Positions 45,153-56,918 of a stretch of DNA of 64,000 bases are shown one piece after another; the first letter of the stretch is position 1; each line of letters begins with the position of its first letter. The position numbers were made by a program, and so were the translations under genes. The stretch covers positions 1 to 64,000 of the forward strand of contig SCTR01000009.1 of assembly GCA_004297305.1 (NCBI GenBank), read 5' to 3'. The notes beneath the pieces are model-generated. The model was given only the letters and a program-made list of their open reading frames with translations. It ran no database searches and was not told where the DNA came from. The stretch comes from Actinomycetota bacterium. Lineage in GTDB: Bacteria > Actinomycetota > Actinomycetes > S36-B12 > FW305-bin1.

Positions 45153-46169
45153 CTACAGGTCCGGTCGGAAGCCGCGCCAGACGGGGTGACGCAGCCGGCC
45201 GTCGCGGGTCCACCCGCTGAAGCTGACCTCACCGCGCAGCACCGGCCGGACCCAGTGGCCGCTGCGAGCGACGGCCGCCGGCAGTTCGCGGAACGGCGCG
45301 CTCGGTGTGGCCAGCCCGGCCAGCGTGGCGGTGGTCGCTCGCAGCGCCGCGTCGGTCCAGCCGGTGCCGACGGCGCCGACGTACCGCAGCAGGTCGCCGT
45401 CGGGCACTCCGACCAGCAGCGCACCGAAGTCCGTGCTGCGTCCGCCCGTCCCGGCGGTCCACCCACCGACGACGACGTCCTGGGTCTGCAGATGGCGCGT
45501 CTTGACCCACGCATCGCTGCGGACGCCCGGCCGGTACGACGCATCCCGTCGCTTGGCGATCACGCCTTCCAGGCCGTGCTCCCGGGTGAAGTCCAATGCT
45601 GCCTGTGCCGAACCGGCGAACCGGGGCGGCACCTGAACGCCGCCGGCGAGGCCCAGCCCGTCCAGCACGTCCCGGCGGTCGTCGTACGGCGTGCGGCACA
45701 GGTCCACGCCGCCCAGCTGCAGGACGTCGAAGACGAGGTAGGTCAACGGGATCCGGCGGGCCAGCGTGGCTGCCCGCGCCGGATCGGCCACGTGCATCCG
45801 TTCCTGCAGCAGGCCGAAATCCGGCGTCCCGGCGGGGCCGGTCGCGACGATCTCGCCGTCGAGGACGGCGCTGGTGGCGGTGCGCCGGCCCCAGTCCGTC
45901 AGCGCCTGGACCACCTCCGGGAACGACACCGACACGTCCCGACCGTTCCGGCTGACGAGCCGGACGGCTGCGGCCGACTGCGCCCCGGCGACGTCGATAC
46001 CGGCGACGTCGATACCGGCGACGTCGATACCGGCGACGTCGATACCGGCAACGATGCGCAGGCCGTCCCATTTCAACTCGTACGACCACCGGCTCGGGTC
46101 GGTCGGCAGGGTGCCGGTGACCGCGAGCATGGGCCGCGGCAGGTCGACCGGGAGCCGGGCTGTCGTCAC
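45153..46169 (-). CDS. ATP-dependent DNA ligase (LigD ligase-domain type)
   Basis: 338-residue stand-alone ligase: nucleotidyltransferase domain plus OB fold. Motif I is SYELKWDGLRIVA with the adenylated Lys at about 34, motif III VLDGEIVATG, motif IV EGVIAKRRDASYRPG and motif V SDAWVKTRHLQ. It seals nicks or NHEJ ends with ATP. No ku, polymerase or nuclease gene is adjacent. Just after motif I lies an unusual insert of four GIDVA pentapeptides encoded by a perfect 15-bp tandem repeat, lengthening a loop beside the active site. Motifs are otherwise intact, so it is probably active. Confidence 0.92.
   Translation of the reverse strand: MTTARLPVDLPRPMLAVTGTLPTDPSRWSYELKWDGLRIVAGIDVAGIDVAGIDVAGIDVAGAQSAAAVRLVSRNGRDVSVSFPEVVQALTDWGRRTATSAVLDGEIVATGPAGTPDFGLLQERMHVADPARAATLARRIPLTYLVFDVLQLGGVDLCRTPYDDRRDVLDGLGLAGGVQVPPRFAGSAQAALDFTREHGLEGVIAKRRDASYRPGVRSDAWVKTRHLQTQDVVVGGWTAGTGGRSTDFGALLVGVPDGDLLRYVGAVGTGWTDAALRATTATLAGLATPSAPFRELPAAVARSGHWVRPVLRGEVSFSGWTRDGRLRHPVWRGFRPDL
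45985..46049. repeat. 15-bp tandem repeat inside the DNA ligase gene
   Basis: Four identical copies of CCGGCGACGTCGATA run from 45985 to 46044, followed by a 5-nt partial copy. Each adds one pentapeptide (G-I-D-V-A, minus strand). Because 15 is a multiple of 3, changes in copy number keep the frame. Confidence 0.95.
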
Positions 46170-46195
46170 CGGATCACTATGCGCCCGGCGGCCCC

Positions 46196-46201
46196 TACGA
46201 T
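46196..46201 (+). promoter_or_regulatory. Leaderless -10 box of the DUF2237 gene
   Basis: TACGAT at 46196-46201 is 6 nt before GTG 46208, with no ribosome site. Confidence 0.6.
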
Positions 46202-46207
46202 CGCGAC

Positions 46208-46600
46208 GTGGTCGAGCGCAACGTCCTGGGCGGAACGCTGCAACCGTGTGGCAACGACCCCGTCACGGGCTTCTACCGGGACGGGACGTGCCGGACCGGC
46301 ACCGACGACCTCGGCAGCCACACCGTCTGCGCGGTGGTGACCGCAGAGTTCCTCGAACACTCCCGGTCGGTCGGCAACGACCTGAGCACGCCGCGGCCGG
46401 AGTTCGGCTTTCCCGGGCTGCGGCCGGGTGATCGCTGGTGCGTGGTGGCGCTGCGGTGGCGGCTGGCCGCGGCTGCGGGCGCGCCGACGCCGGTGGTGCT
46501 CGCGGCCACGCATGAGCGTGCGCTGCAGGTCGTCCCGCTGGCCGAACTGCGGGCCCATGCCGTCGATGTCCCGGACGATCCGGGCGCGCTGTTGCGTTGA
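46208..46600 (+). CDS. DUF2237 family protein
   Basis: 130 residues from GTG 46208. It carries the whole family signature: NVLGGTLQPCGNDPVTGFYR, CRTGTDDLGSHTVCAVVT, GNDLSTPRPEFGFPGLRPGD and VVLAATHERALQVVPL. DUF2237 proteins are small, cytoplasmic and widespread, with conserved Cys and His residues that could bind metal, but no function is established. Probably transcribed without a leader, divergently from the ligase gene with 38 bp between starts. Confidence 0.93.
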   Translation: MVERNVLGGTLQPCGNDPVTGFYRDGTCRTGTDDLGSHTVCAVVTAEFLEHSRSVGNDLSTPRPEFGFPGLRPGDRWCVVALRWRLAAAAGAPTPVVLAATHERALQVVPLAELRAHAVDVPDDPGALLR

Positions 46601-46615
46601 GTGCCCTGCCTGCCG

Positions 46616-47623
46616 TCAGGGGCGCTGCGGCGGATCGATACCCGAGACCGGGCGCGGCCGGTAGGACGCCTCGAGTGCAGCTCGCTCGTCGTCGTCCAGT
46701 CGAAGCTGCAGCGCTGCCGTCGCGTCGGCGAGGTGCCCCGGCTTGGTCGCACCGATGATCGGCGCGGTGATGGCCGGGTTCTGCAGCACCCACGCCAGCG
46801 CGACCTGGGCCCGGCTGACGCCGCGGGCGGCGGCTACCGCACCGACGGCGTCGACGATCTCGGCTTCGGCCTGCGCACCGGCAGTGTCACCGACGTACAG
46901 GCTGGTGCCCAGTGGATCCGCCTGGGCCCGGCCGGTGACGGGTGCGGCCGGGTCGCGGCTGAGCCGGCCGCGCGCCATCGGGCTCCACGGGATCAGCCCG
47001 ATCTGCTGATCGACGCAGAACGGAATCATTTCCCGTTCTTCTTCCCGGTACAGCAGGTTGTAGTGGTTCTGCATGCTGACGAAACGGGTCCAGCCGTGCA
47101 GCTCCGCGAGATACTGCGCCTGTACGAACTGCCAGGTGTGCATCGACGAGGCGCCCAGGTAACGGGCCTTGCCCGCCTTCACCACGTCGTGCAGCGCCTC
47201 GAGGGTTTCTTCGATCGGGGTTGCGGCGTCGAAGCGGTGGATCTGGTAGAGGTCGACGTAGTCGGTGCCGAGCCGGCGCAGACTGTGATCGATCTCGGCC
47301 AGGATCGCCTTGCGCGACAGGCCGGCGCCGTTCGGGCCCGGCCGCATCCGGCTGTTCACCTTGGTCGCGATGACGACGTCGTCGCGCCGGGTCGCGCCCA
47401 GCAGGATCCGGCCGGTGATCTCCTCGCTCGACCCGTCGGAGTAGACGTTCGCGGTGTCGAAGAAGTTGATCCCGGCGTCGAGCGCCTCGAAGAAGTACGC
47501 CGCGCTGGCGGCTTCGTCCAGCGTCCACTTCTGGATGCCGCGGTCCGGCTCGCCATAGCTCATGCAGCCCAGGCACAACCGCGACACCTCCAGTCCGGTG
47601 CCGCCCAGCCGGGTGTACTCCAC
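46616..47623 (-). CDS. Aldo/keto reductase
   Basis: 335 residues. The catalytic tetrad is recognisable: Asp and Tyr in NFFDTANVYSDGSSEE, Lys in DDVVIATKVNSR, and His in VDLYQIHRFDAATP. VSMQNHYNLLYREEEREM and GLIPWSPMARGRLSRD match the YdbC/AKR11-like group. NADPH-dependent reduction of aldehydes or ketones is expected; substrate unknown. ATG 47623. It converges with the DUF2237 gene 15 bp away and diverges from the PHP-domain gene. Confidence 0.94.
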   Translation of the reverse strand: MEYTRLGGTGLEVSRLCLGCMSYGEPDRGIQKWTLDEAASAAYFFEALDAGINFFDTANVYSDGSSEEITGRILLGATRRDDVVIATKVNSRMRPGPNGAGLSRKAILAEIDHSLRRLGTDYVDLYQIHRFDAATPIEETLEALHDVVKAGKARYLGASSMHTWQFVQAQYLAELHGWTRFVSMQNHYNLLYREEEREMIPFCVDQQIGLIPWSPMARGRLSRDPAAPVTGRAQADPLGTSLYVGDTAGAQAEAEIVDAVGAVAAARGVSRAQVALAWVLQNPAITAPIIGATKPGHLADATAALQLRLDDDERAALEASYRPRPVSGIDPPQRP

Positions 47624-47707
47624 GACGCGCCTCCCGAGTTGGCGCCATTGCGCCTCGCGGTGACCCTACGTCGTCGTCAACTGCGGGCGGCCGCACGGCG
47701 GCGCGCG

Positions 47708-47713
47708 TAGATT
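47708..47713 (+). promoter_or_regulatory. Leaderless -10 box of the PHP gene
   Basis: TAGATT at 47708-47713 is 8 nt before GTG 47722. No ribosome site is present. Confidence 0.5.
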
Positions 47714-47721
47714 CCCCAGGC

Positions 47722-48735
47722 GTGGATCCCGTGCAGGCCCTGGAGCAGGTCGCCTTCCTGCTGGAACGGGAACTGGCCTCGACGTACAAGGTGCGCGCGT
47801 TCCGCCAGGCGGCCCGGGTGCTCGGTGATCTGGACCCCGACGAACTGCGGCGGCGGATCGACTCCGGGACGCTGACCGGCCTCGCCGGTATCGGTCCGGC
47901 GACCGCCGCGGTGGCCATGGAGGCCGCCGGCGGCGAGCTCCCTTCGTACCTCCGTGAGCTGCAGCAACGCGCGCCCGCGGAGCTGGCCCCGGGCGGTGGC
48001 CCGCTGCTGCGGCAGGTGCTTGGCGACCTGCACACCCACTCGGACTGGTCGGACGGCGGGTCGTCGATCGAGCAGATGGCTCGCACCGCGCAGGCGCTGG
48101 GCCGGCAGTACGTCGCCCTCACCGACCACTCGCCGCGGCTGACCGTCGCCCGGGGTCTGGATCCCGAGCGGCTGCGTCGCCAGCTGGACGTGGTGGCCGC
48201 GCTCAACGAATCGCTGGCGCCGTTCCGGATCCTGACCGGCATCGAAGTCGACATCCGCGAGGACGGCAGCCTGGATCAGACGCCGGAGTTGCTGGCCCGG
48301 GTGGACGTGGTCGTCGCCTCGGTCCACTCGAAACTGCGGATGGCTGCTGACGCCATGACCGAGCGGATGGTCCGAGCCGTCGCGAACCCGCACACCGACG
48401 TCCTGGGCCACTGCACCGGCCGGTTGATCCGGGGCAGGGGCCGGCCGGAGAGCACCTTCGATGCGGCGATCGTGTTCGAGGCCTGCCGGCGGTTCGACGT
48501 CGCCGTGGAGATCAACTCCCGGCCGGAGCGGTTGGACCCGCCGCGTCGGCTGCTGCGCCAGGCCGTCGAGGCCGGTTGTCTGGTGAGTATCGACACCGAT
48601 GCGCACGCGCCGGGTCAGCTGGACTGGCTCGGCTACGGGTGCCAACGGGCGGTGGAATGTGCGGTACCGGCCGATCGGATCGTGACGACGTGGCCGGTTC
48701 ACCAGGTGCTGGCGTGGACCGGGCGGGCGTCGTGA
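47722..48735 (+). CDS. Helix-hairpin-helix plus PHP domain phosphoesterase (PolX-like C-terminal architecture)
   Basis: 337 residues. Residues about 1-80 are a PolX-type N-terminal helical region with a helix-hairpin-helix (GLAGIGPATAAVAMEA). A PHP domain fills the rest: motif 1 GDLHTHSDWSDGGSS, motif 2 ALTDHSPRLTVARG, then LTGIEVDI, VVASVHSKL, HTDVLGHCTGRL, VAVEINSRPERLDPP and SIDTDAHAPGQL. These supply the His/Asp/Glu trinuclear metal site seen in PolX exonucleases and histidinol phosphatases. The polymerase palm of full PolX is missing, so this is a DNA-binding PHP phosphoesterase, perhaps in base-excision repair. Confidence 0.88.
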   Translation: MDPVQALEQVAFLLERELASTYKVRAFRQAARVLGDLDPDELRRRIDSGTLTGLAGIGPATAAVAMEAAGGELPSYLRELQQRAPAELAPGGGPLLRQVLGDLHTHSDWSDGGSSIEQMARTAQALGRQYVALTDHSPRLTVARGLDPERLRRQLDVVAALNESLAPFRILTGIEVDIREDGSLDQTPELLARVDVVVASVHSKLRMAADAMTERMVRAVANPHTDVLGHCTGRLIRGRGRPESTFDAAIVFEACRRFDVAVEINSRPERLDPPRRLLRQAVEAGCLVSIDTDAHAPGQLDWLGYGCQRAVECAVPADRIVTTWPVHQVLAWTGRAS

Positions 48736-48919
48736 CCGTTTCAGCGACCTGCTGCCGGGGGACGACGTCCCGGCGACCGCTGCGCCTGGCGCGGCGGTCG
48801 CCGTCATTGATGTCACATCGGCGGGGTCCGATCGGCCCGAGCGGAGGCCGGTCGACGTGATGAGGTGACGTTCGGGCGGCGGACTCGCCGCGAGGGCGGA
48901 GCACGCGACGACGGAGGAC

Positions 48920-51020
<2,101 letters not shown>

Positions 51021-51031
<11 letters not shown>

Positions 51032-53477
51032 GAGGCGGCGCGAAGCGCCGACCGCCACGTACCGGATCCAGCTGGGTCCGGACCGGGACTTCGCCGAACT
51101 GGCCGCGGACGTCGACCACCTGCACCGGCTCGGCGTCAGCCACGCCTACCTGTCGCCGGTGCTACAGGCGGCGCCCGGTTCGCAGCACGGCTACGACGTC
51201 ATCGACCACGACCGCATCAACGACGAACTCGGTGGCGAGCCTGGGCTGCGTTCGGCGGCTCGCGCGCTGGCCAAAGCGGGCCTCGGCATCCTGCTGGACG
51301 TGGTTCCCAACCACATGGCGCTGACCACCCCGGAAAGCCACAACAAGGTGTTGTGGGGTGCGCTGCGTGACGGCGCCGGGTCGCCGTACGCCCGCTGGTT
51401 GGACGTCGACTGGGACCAGGAGCGCCCGCTGCTGATGCCGGTTCTCGGGCGTCGGATCGACGAATGCCTGGACGCCGGGGAGATCACCGTCGAACCGGCG
51501 GGCCCCGCCGGCGAACTCGTGGTCCGCTACTACGACCATGTGTTGCCGGTCGCCGCGGGCACCGAGCAGCTGCCGTTGGAAGAACTGCTCGCCGCGCAGC
51601 ATTACCGGCTGGCCTATTGGCGTATCGCCGACGAAGAACTGAACTACCGCCGGTTCTTCGACGTGGACACCTTGATGGCGGTCCGGATGGAGGACCCGGA
51701 GGTGTTCGCGGCCACACACCGGCTGGTGCTGGCGCTGGTCGAGCAGAACGTGGTGCACGGTCTGCGGATCGATCACCCCGACGGCCTGGCCGATCCCGGC
51801 GGCTACCTGCGCCACCTGCACGAGGCGACGGCCGGTTGCTACGTCGTGGTGGAGAAGATCCTGGTCGGCGACGAGCTGCTGCCGCAGGACTGGGCCTGCG
51901 ACGGTACGACCGGCTATGACGCGATGTACCGCATTACCAATGTGTTCGTCGACCCGGCCGGCGAGGCGGTGCTGCGAGCCGGGTTCCGCGAAGTCGCCGG
52001 GGTGACCGACGACTGGCCCGCAGTGGCCGAGCAGTCCCGTCGCGACGTGCTCGGCGGCCCGCTGGTCGCCGAGGTCGACCGGTTGGCCGGTCTGGCCTTC
52101 GAGATCTGCCAGCACGAACTACGGCTTCGGGACCACACCCGCCGCGGGCTGACCGAGGCGGTGGTCGAACTGCTGACCGCGGTCCCGGTCTACCGCGTGT
52201 ACGTCACGCCCGGTACTCCCGCACCGGCCGCCGCCGCGGCGGTGCTTGAGCACGCCGCGACCGTCGCCGTGGCCGCCCGGCCCGACCGCGCCTCCGAGAT
52301 CGCCTTGCTGGTCGACCTGGCGTTGGCGCGCCGCGGCAGCGACCGGCGCAAGGACGAGTTCTGCCGCCGGTTCCAGCAGACGACCGGCCCGGCCGTGGCC
52401 AAGGGCGTGGAGGACACCGCGACGTACCGATGGTTTCCGTTGTGCTGCCTCAATGACGTGGGCAGCGAGCCGGACGTCTTCGGGCTGACAGCGCCGCAGT
52501 TGCACCGGTGGGCAGCGCGCCGCCACCGGGACTGGCCCTTGGCACTCACCGCGACTTCGACACACGACGCCAAGCGCAGCGAGGACGTGCGCGCCAGAAT
52601 CGCTGTGCTGTCGGAGATTCCGGGGGAGTGGACGACGACGGTACGGGCCTGGCGGGACATCGTCGGCACGATTGCGGCGCGCGCTCCGGAGGGCCTGATC
52701 GGCGACGAGCGGTTGGATTGGCTGGCCTGGCAGACGGTGGTCGGTGCCTGGCCGATCGACGAGACCCGGTTGCGGGAGTACCTGCTCAAGGCTGCCCGCG
52801 AGGCGAAACTGGTGACGTCGTGGGTGGCGCCGGTGAGCGAAGCCGAGCAGGCGATCGCGGACTTCGTCACGGCGTTGTTCGCCGACCAGCAGCTCGTCGG
52901 CAGCATCGGACAGGTCGTGGCACGGCTGCATCCCGGTTTCGTCCCCAATGTGCTCGGACAGCGGCTGCTGGCGTTGGTCCTGCCGGGCGTCGTGGACATC
53001 TACCAGGGCTGCGAGATCGTGTCGCTCCGGCTGGTCGATCCGGACAACCGGCACCGGCCGGATCCGCGGGACCTGGCCGCCGCGGTCGAACGCGGCTTGG
53101 CGGCCGTGCCGGATCCCGCCGCAGATCTGGATGCGGCCAAGGCGCGGCTGACGACGTTGGGCCTGCGGCTGCGCCGTGACGAGCCGGAGCTGCTCGGACC
53201 GGACGCGGCGTACCAGGGCCTGTTCGCCACCGGCGCGGCTGCTGATCATCTGGTGGCGGTGGCGCGGGGCGACCGGGTGGTCGGCCTGGTGACCCGCTGG
53301 GCGCTGGGCCTCGCGGCCGGCGGTGGGTGGCGCGACACACGGATCGCGCTGCCGCGGGGCCGCTGGTACGACGGACTCACCGAAACCGAGTACGTGGTGG
53401 GCGGCGAACCGGTCGAGGTCGCGGACCTTCTCCACGCGTGGCCGGTCGCCCTGCTGGTCCGGCAGGACGGCGCATGA
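51021..53477 (+). CDS. treY: Maltooligosyltrehalose synthase
   Basis: 818 residues from GTG 51021. GH13_26: begins TATYRIQLGPDRDFAELA. Key blocks are LLDVVPNHMAL, LRIDHPDGLADPGGYL (Asp nucleophile), YVVVEKILVGDE (Glu) and TATSTHDAKRSEDVRAR (His-Asp). It isomerises the reducing-end alpha-1,4 bond of maltodextrin to alpha,alpha-1,1, making maltooligosyl trehalose for TreZ. Coupled to glgX by overlap. Its stop overlaps, as ATGA, the start of a 25-codon mini-ORF that leads into treZ. Confidence 0.97.
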
Positions 53478-53551
53478 GGCCGGAAAGACGCACAGTGCCC
53501 GAAGGAAACACAGTGCCCGAAGGAGGCACGGTGCCGGAGGGAGGACGGTGA
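53474..53551 (+). CDS. 25-codon mini-ORF linking treY and treZ
   Basis: The frame opens with ATG in the ATGA that ends treY and closes with TGA in the GTGA that starts treZ. It encodes three copies of TVPEG. A ribosome that ends treY could restart here and be delivered to the treZ start. Whether the peptide matters is unknown; the alternative is that it is only an accident of the repeat at 53491-53544. Confidence 0.35.
   Translation: MRPERRTVPEGNTVPEGGTVPEGGR
53491..53544 (+). repeat. 18-bp tandem repeat, three copies, before treZ
   Basis: Units at 53491, 53509 and 53527 are of the form CACAGTGCCCGAAGGAGG. Each contains a GTG and a purine-rich GAAGGA(G)G that can act as a ribosome site; the last one serves treZ. 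Confidence 0.85.
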
Positions 53552-55332
53552 CGCCGTTGCTGCGCCGTTGGGCGCCGAGGGCCACCTCGCTGCGGCTGGT
53601 CAGCGACCGGCGCGAGATCGATCTGCTGCCCGATCCGGCAGCGCCGGGCTGGTTCAGTTGTGCCGCACCGGATCACGGTGAGCGCTACGACCTGCTGGTC
53701 GACGGCGACCTGGTGCGCCCCGATCCGCTGGGACGCTGGTTCCCCGACGGACTGGCCGCCGGCTGCTGGTGGGATGCCGCGTCGTACCGGTGGAACGACG
53801 CCGGCTGGCGCGGTCGGCCGCTGCAGGGCGGCGTCGTGTACGAACTGCACGTCGGCACCTTCACCCCGGCAGGCACCCTCGACGGCGCCGCGACGCGGTT
53901 GCCGCAGCTGGTGGACCTGGGCATCAGCCACGTGGAACTCATGCCGCTGGCTGCCTTCGACGGCGACCGGGGTTGGGGATACGACGGGGTGTGTCTCGAT
54001 GCGGTCCAGGCCTCCTACGGTGGCCCGGATGCGTTGTGCCGCTTCGTCGATCAGGCTCACCAGGCCGGCCTGGCCGTGCTGCTGGACGTGGTGCACAACC
54101 ACCTCGGTCCCAGCGGCAACACGTGGGAGCAGTTCGGGCCGTTCGTGACCGACCGGCACCACACGCCGTGGGGCGGTGCGGTCAACCTCGACGGTCCGGG
54201 ATCCGACGACGTACGGCGGATCCTGATCGACAGCGCGTTGCAGTGGTTGCGGGAGTTCCACTTGGACGGCCTGCGGCTGGACGCGGTCCACGAACTGAGG
54301 GACGACCGTGCGGTGCATTTCCTCGCGGAGCTGTCCGAGGCGGTCGAGGATCTCGCGCGCGAGGTCGGCCGGCCGCTGACCCTGGTCGCCGAGAGCGACC
54401 GCAACGACCCGCGAACCGTCACTCCGACCCGTCACGGCGGATTGGGCATGACCGCGCAGTGGGACGACGACATCCACCACGCGCTGCACTGGCTGTTGAC
54501 CGGCGAGACCAGCGGGTACTACGCCGACTTCGGTTCGGCGGAGGCGGTGGCGTACGCGTTCGAGCACGGCTTCCGTCACGACGGCGGATGGTCGTCGTTC
54601 CGGGGGAGAAGTCACGGCCGCCGCGTCGACTGGGCGATGACCGACCCGTGGCGCTTCGTCGTGTCACTGCAGACCCACGACCAGGTGGGCAACCGGGCGC
54701 AGGGGGAACGGTTGGGTGCGCTGTGCGGGCGCGACCGGCTCGCTGCCGGAGCGGCACTGCTGTTGTCGTTGCCCTACACCCCGATGCTGTTCATGGGTGA
54801 GGAGTGGGGTGCGCGGACACCCTGGCAGTTCTTCAGTTCGTTCGGCGACGCCGACCTGGGGCGGGCAGTCACCGAAGGGCGCCGAGCGGAGTTCGCCGCG
54901 CATGGCTGGCACGGCGACGACGTCCCCGACCCGCAGGACCGGCGTACCTTCGAACGCTCGCAGCTGTCGTGGGCTGCCGACGCAACGGACCGCGACGACG
55001 ATCTGCTGCGGTGGTACGCCGACCTGATCGCGCTGCGTTCACAGCAGCCGGGTTTCGGCGCCGGCGTCGCTGATGGGGCGGCCACGGCGGCGGGTCTGAC
55101 CTGTCGTTGGGCAGCAGCTGCCCTGGCGCCCTCGTGGTTCGCGGTGCATCGGGCGGAGTGGTCGACGGTGGTCGTGCTCGGCGAGGCCGAGACGATCGTC
55201 GACCTGGGCCGGCCGATTCTCGAGGTGGTTCTGGCGTGGGGGGACGCCGCGGCGACCGGGAGCACGCTGCGGTTGCCGCCGGGATCATCGGCAGTCGTGC
55301 GATGCGAGCCGTCGACCGCCGCCGGGCGTTGA
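53548..55332 (+). CDS. treZ: Malto-oligosyltrehalose trehalohydrolase
   Basis: 594 residues from GTG 53548, 3 nt after GGGAGG. GH13_10 with a short N-terminal CBM48 (LRRWAPRATSLRLVSDRR). Catalytic residues are in LDGLRLDAVHELRDD (Asp), LVAESDRNDPR (Glu) and LQTHDQVGNRAQG (His-Asp), and LFMGEEWGARTPWQFF is typical of TreZ. It cuts the bond next to the trehalosyl end, releasing trehalose and a shortened dextrin. With GlgX and TreY it completes the glycogen to trehalose route, important for osmotic stress and dormancy. Confidence 0.97.
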   Translation: MTPLLRRWAPRATSLRLVSDRREIDLLPDPAAPGWFSCAAPDHGERYDLLVDGDLVRPDPLGRWFPDGLAAGCWWDAASYRWNDAGWRGRPLQGGVVYELHVGTFTPAGTLDGAATRLPQLVDLGISHVELMPLAAFDGDRGWGYDGVCLDAVQASYGGPDALCRFVDQAHQAGLAVLLDVVHNHLGPSGNTWEQFGPFVTDRHHTPWGGAVNLDGPGSDDVRRILIDSALQWLREFHLDGLRLDAVHELRDDRAVHFLAELSEAVEDLAREVGRPLTLVAESDRNDPRTVTPTRHGGLGMTAQWDDDIHHALHWLLTGETSGYYADFGSAEAVAYAFEHGFRHDGGWSSFRGRSHGRRVDWAMTDPWRFVVSLQTHDQVGNRAQGERLGALCGRDRLAAGAALLLSLPYTPMLFMGEEWGARTPWQFFSSFGDADLGRAVTEGRRAEFAAHGWHGDDVPDPQDRRTFERSQLSWAADATDRDDDLLRWYADLIALRSQQPGFGAGVADGAATAAGLTCRWAAAALAPSWFAVHRAEWSTVVVLGEAETIVDLGRPILEVVLAWGDAAATGSTLRLPPGSSAVVRCEPSTAAGR

Positions 55333-55414
55333 TCGGCCATTCCCTCGGGTGACCGGACCCGATACTGTCCGATCGTCCGAAATCGTCCTACCGGGTGTGT
55401 GGCGGGGAGTGCCG

Positions 55415-56785
55415 ATGACTGCGGATGGGTTCGACGTCGACCTGCTCGTCGTCGGCGCCGGGATGGCCGGGATGACCGCTGCGGCGTACGCCGCCGGGCA
55501 CGGGGCGTCCGTGCTGGTCGTCGAGAAGGCTGCCGAGATCGGCGGTTCGGCGCTGCTCAGCGGCGGCGGCCTGCTGCGGCCGCAGAGCGCCGCCGACCTG
55601 ATGGCGATCAACCCCAGCGGCGATCCGAAGTTCGCCACGATGTTGTCGGAGGACTACGACGGCGCCATCGAGTGGATCGCGTCGACGGGTGTGGCCGTCA
55701 CCGACGTGGACACCTCCATTCCCGCGGTCATGGGGTACCCGTCGGCGCTGCGGGGTTTCGACATCGGCGCCTACATCCCCCGCTGCCGCGCCATCGTGGA
55801 AAGTGCCGGCGGCCACGTCGTCCCGCTGACCGACGTCGAGGAACTCCTGGTGGCCGACGGCCGGGTGGTCGGGGCCCGGTTGCGCGACCGGGACGGCGTC
55901 AGCGACGTCCGCGCGCGGTGGACGCTGCTGGCCACCGGCGGCTTCCACAACAACCCCGAACTTCGTGCGCGGTACCTGGGCGGCAACGCCAAGACCATGT
56001 TGGTGCGGGGAAATCAGGTCAGCGACGGTGCGGGGCTGCGGCTGGCGCTGTCGGTCGGCGGGACGACGACGCCACTGATGAATCGCTTCTACGGACACAC
56101 CGTGCCGTGGCCGCTGGACCACGAGTTCGTCAAAGCCGACTACGTCCGGTTGGCGCAGCACTACCTGTCGACTCACAGCGTGATCCTCGACAAGTCCGGG
56201 CACCGCATCGTGGACGAGTCGTTGGGTTACTACCGCAACTCGCAGGCGGTGCTGGCCAACGACGACGGCCGCGCCCTGCTCGTTGGCGACCAGCGGGTGC
56301 GAGAGGCCGACATGGCGGGCGGTGCGCCGGAGCGCACCCTGGGCTACGAGCGGCTGGACCGGATCACCGAGGCAGCGAAGGCGGGCGGGCACGCGATCGA
56401 GGCGCCGACCGTCGAGGAGCTGGACGAGTTGGTTCGCCCCTGGGGGTACCACGGCGTGGCCGCCGCGGTGGCCGCCTTCAACTCCCAGCTGCAGTCCGGG
56501 ACCGAGCTGGACCCGCCCCGCAGCCGCAATCGGGATGCCATCGACCGCGGGCCGTTCTTCGCCATCGAGATCCAGCCGGCGATCACCAACACCTGGGGTG
56601 GGCTGCAGGTGAACGAGCGGATGCAGGTCGTGCGAAGCGACGGCGAGCCCGTGCCGGGCCTGTTGGCGACCGGCGCCGATCTCGGCGGCGCCTTCCACGA
56701 GAAGTACTGCAGCGGACTCAATCTGGCTTGTACGAGTGGCCTGCGGGCCGCGAAGCTGGCGTTGGACGGTCTTCGGCAAGAATGA
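55415..56785 (+). CDS. FAD-dependent oxidoreductase (FAD_binding_2 / KstD-fumarate reductase type), copy 2
   Basis: 456 residues from ATG 55415 with GGGGAG upstream. Close paralogue of the protein at 1295-2674 along the whole length: VDLLVVGAGMAGMTAAAYAA, MLVRGNQVSDGAGLRLALS, RFYGHTVPWPLDHEF and DESLGYYRNSQ are nearly shared. It differs in the C-terminal flavin loop (GGAFHEKYCSGLN against GGAYYEGYCGGLS), which may mark a different substrate. It stands alone, not in a catabolic cluster, 82 bp after treZ. Probably cytoplasmic. Reaction unknown. Confidence 0.9.
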   Translation: MTADGFDVDLLVVGAGMAGMTAAAYAAGHGASVLVVEKAAEIGGSALLSGGGLLRPQSAADLMAINPSGDPKFATMLSEDYDGAIEWIASTGVAVTDVDTSIPAVMGYPSALRGFDIGAYIPRCRAIVESAGGHVVPLTDVEELLVADGRVVGARLRDRDGVSDVRARWTLLATGGFHNNPELRARYLGGNAKTMLVRGNQVSDGAGLRLALSVGGTTTPLMNRFYGHTVPWPLDHEFVKADYVRLAQHYLSTHSVILDKSGHRIVDESLGYYRNSQAVLANDDGRALLVGDQRVREADMAGGAPERTLGYERLDRITEAAKAGGHAIEAPTVEELDELVRPWGYHGVAAAVAAFNSQLQSGTELDPPRSRNRDAIDRGPFFAIEIQPAITNTWGGLQVNERMQVVRSDGEPVPGLLATGADLGGAFHEKYCSGLNLACTSGLRAAKLALDGLRQE

Positions 56786-56918
56786 CTCCCAGCGCGTTCA
56801 GCCGCAGTCGAACGCCGCCCATCAGATGCGCCACGTCGTCACGGCCGTCGCCGAACCGGGGATTGGTCCCCCTCGTCCACCGGTCGTCGCGGCCGCCACG
56901 ACGCGTCGACCGGACGTA

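Noticed and set aside
45186-46340. Open frame opposite the DNA ligase with a DTGDV repeat
   Set aside because: It only reflects the 15-bp repeat read on the other strand; ligase motifs fix the minus strand.
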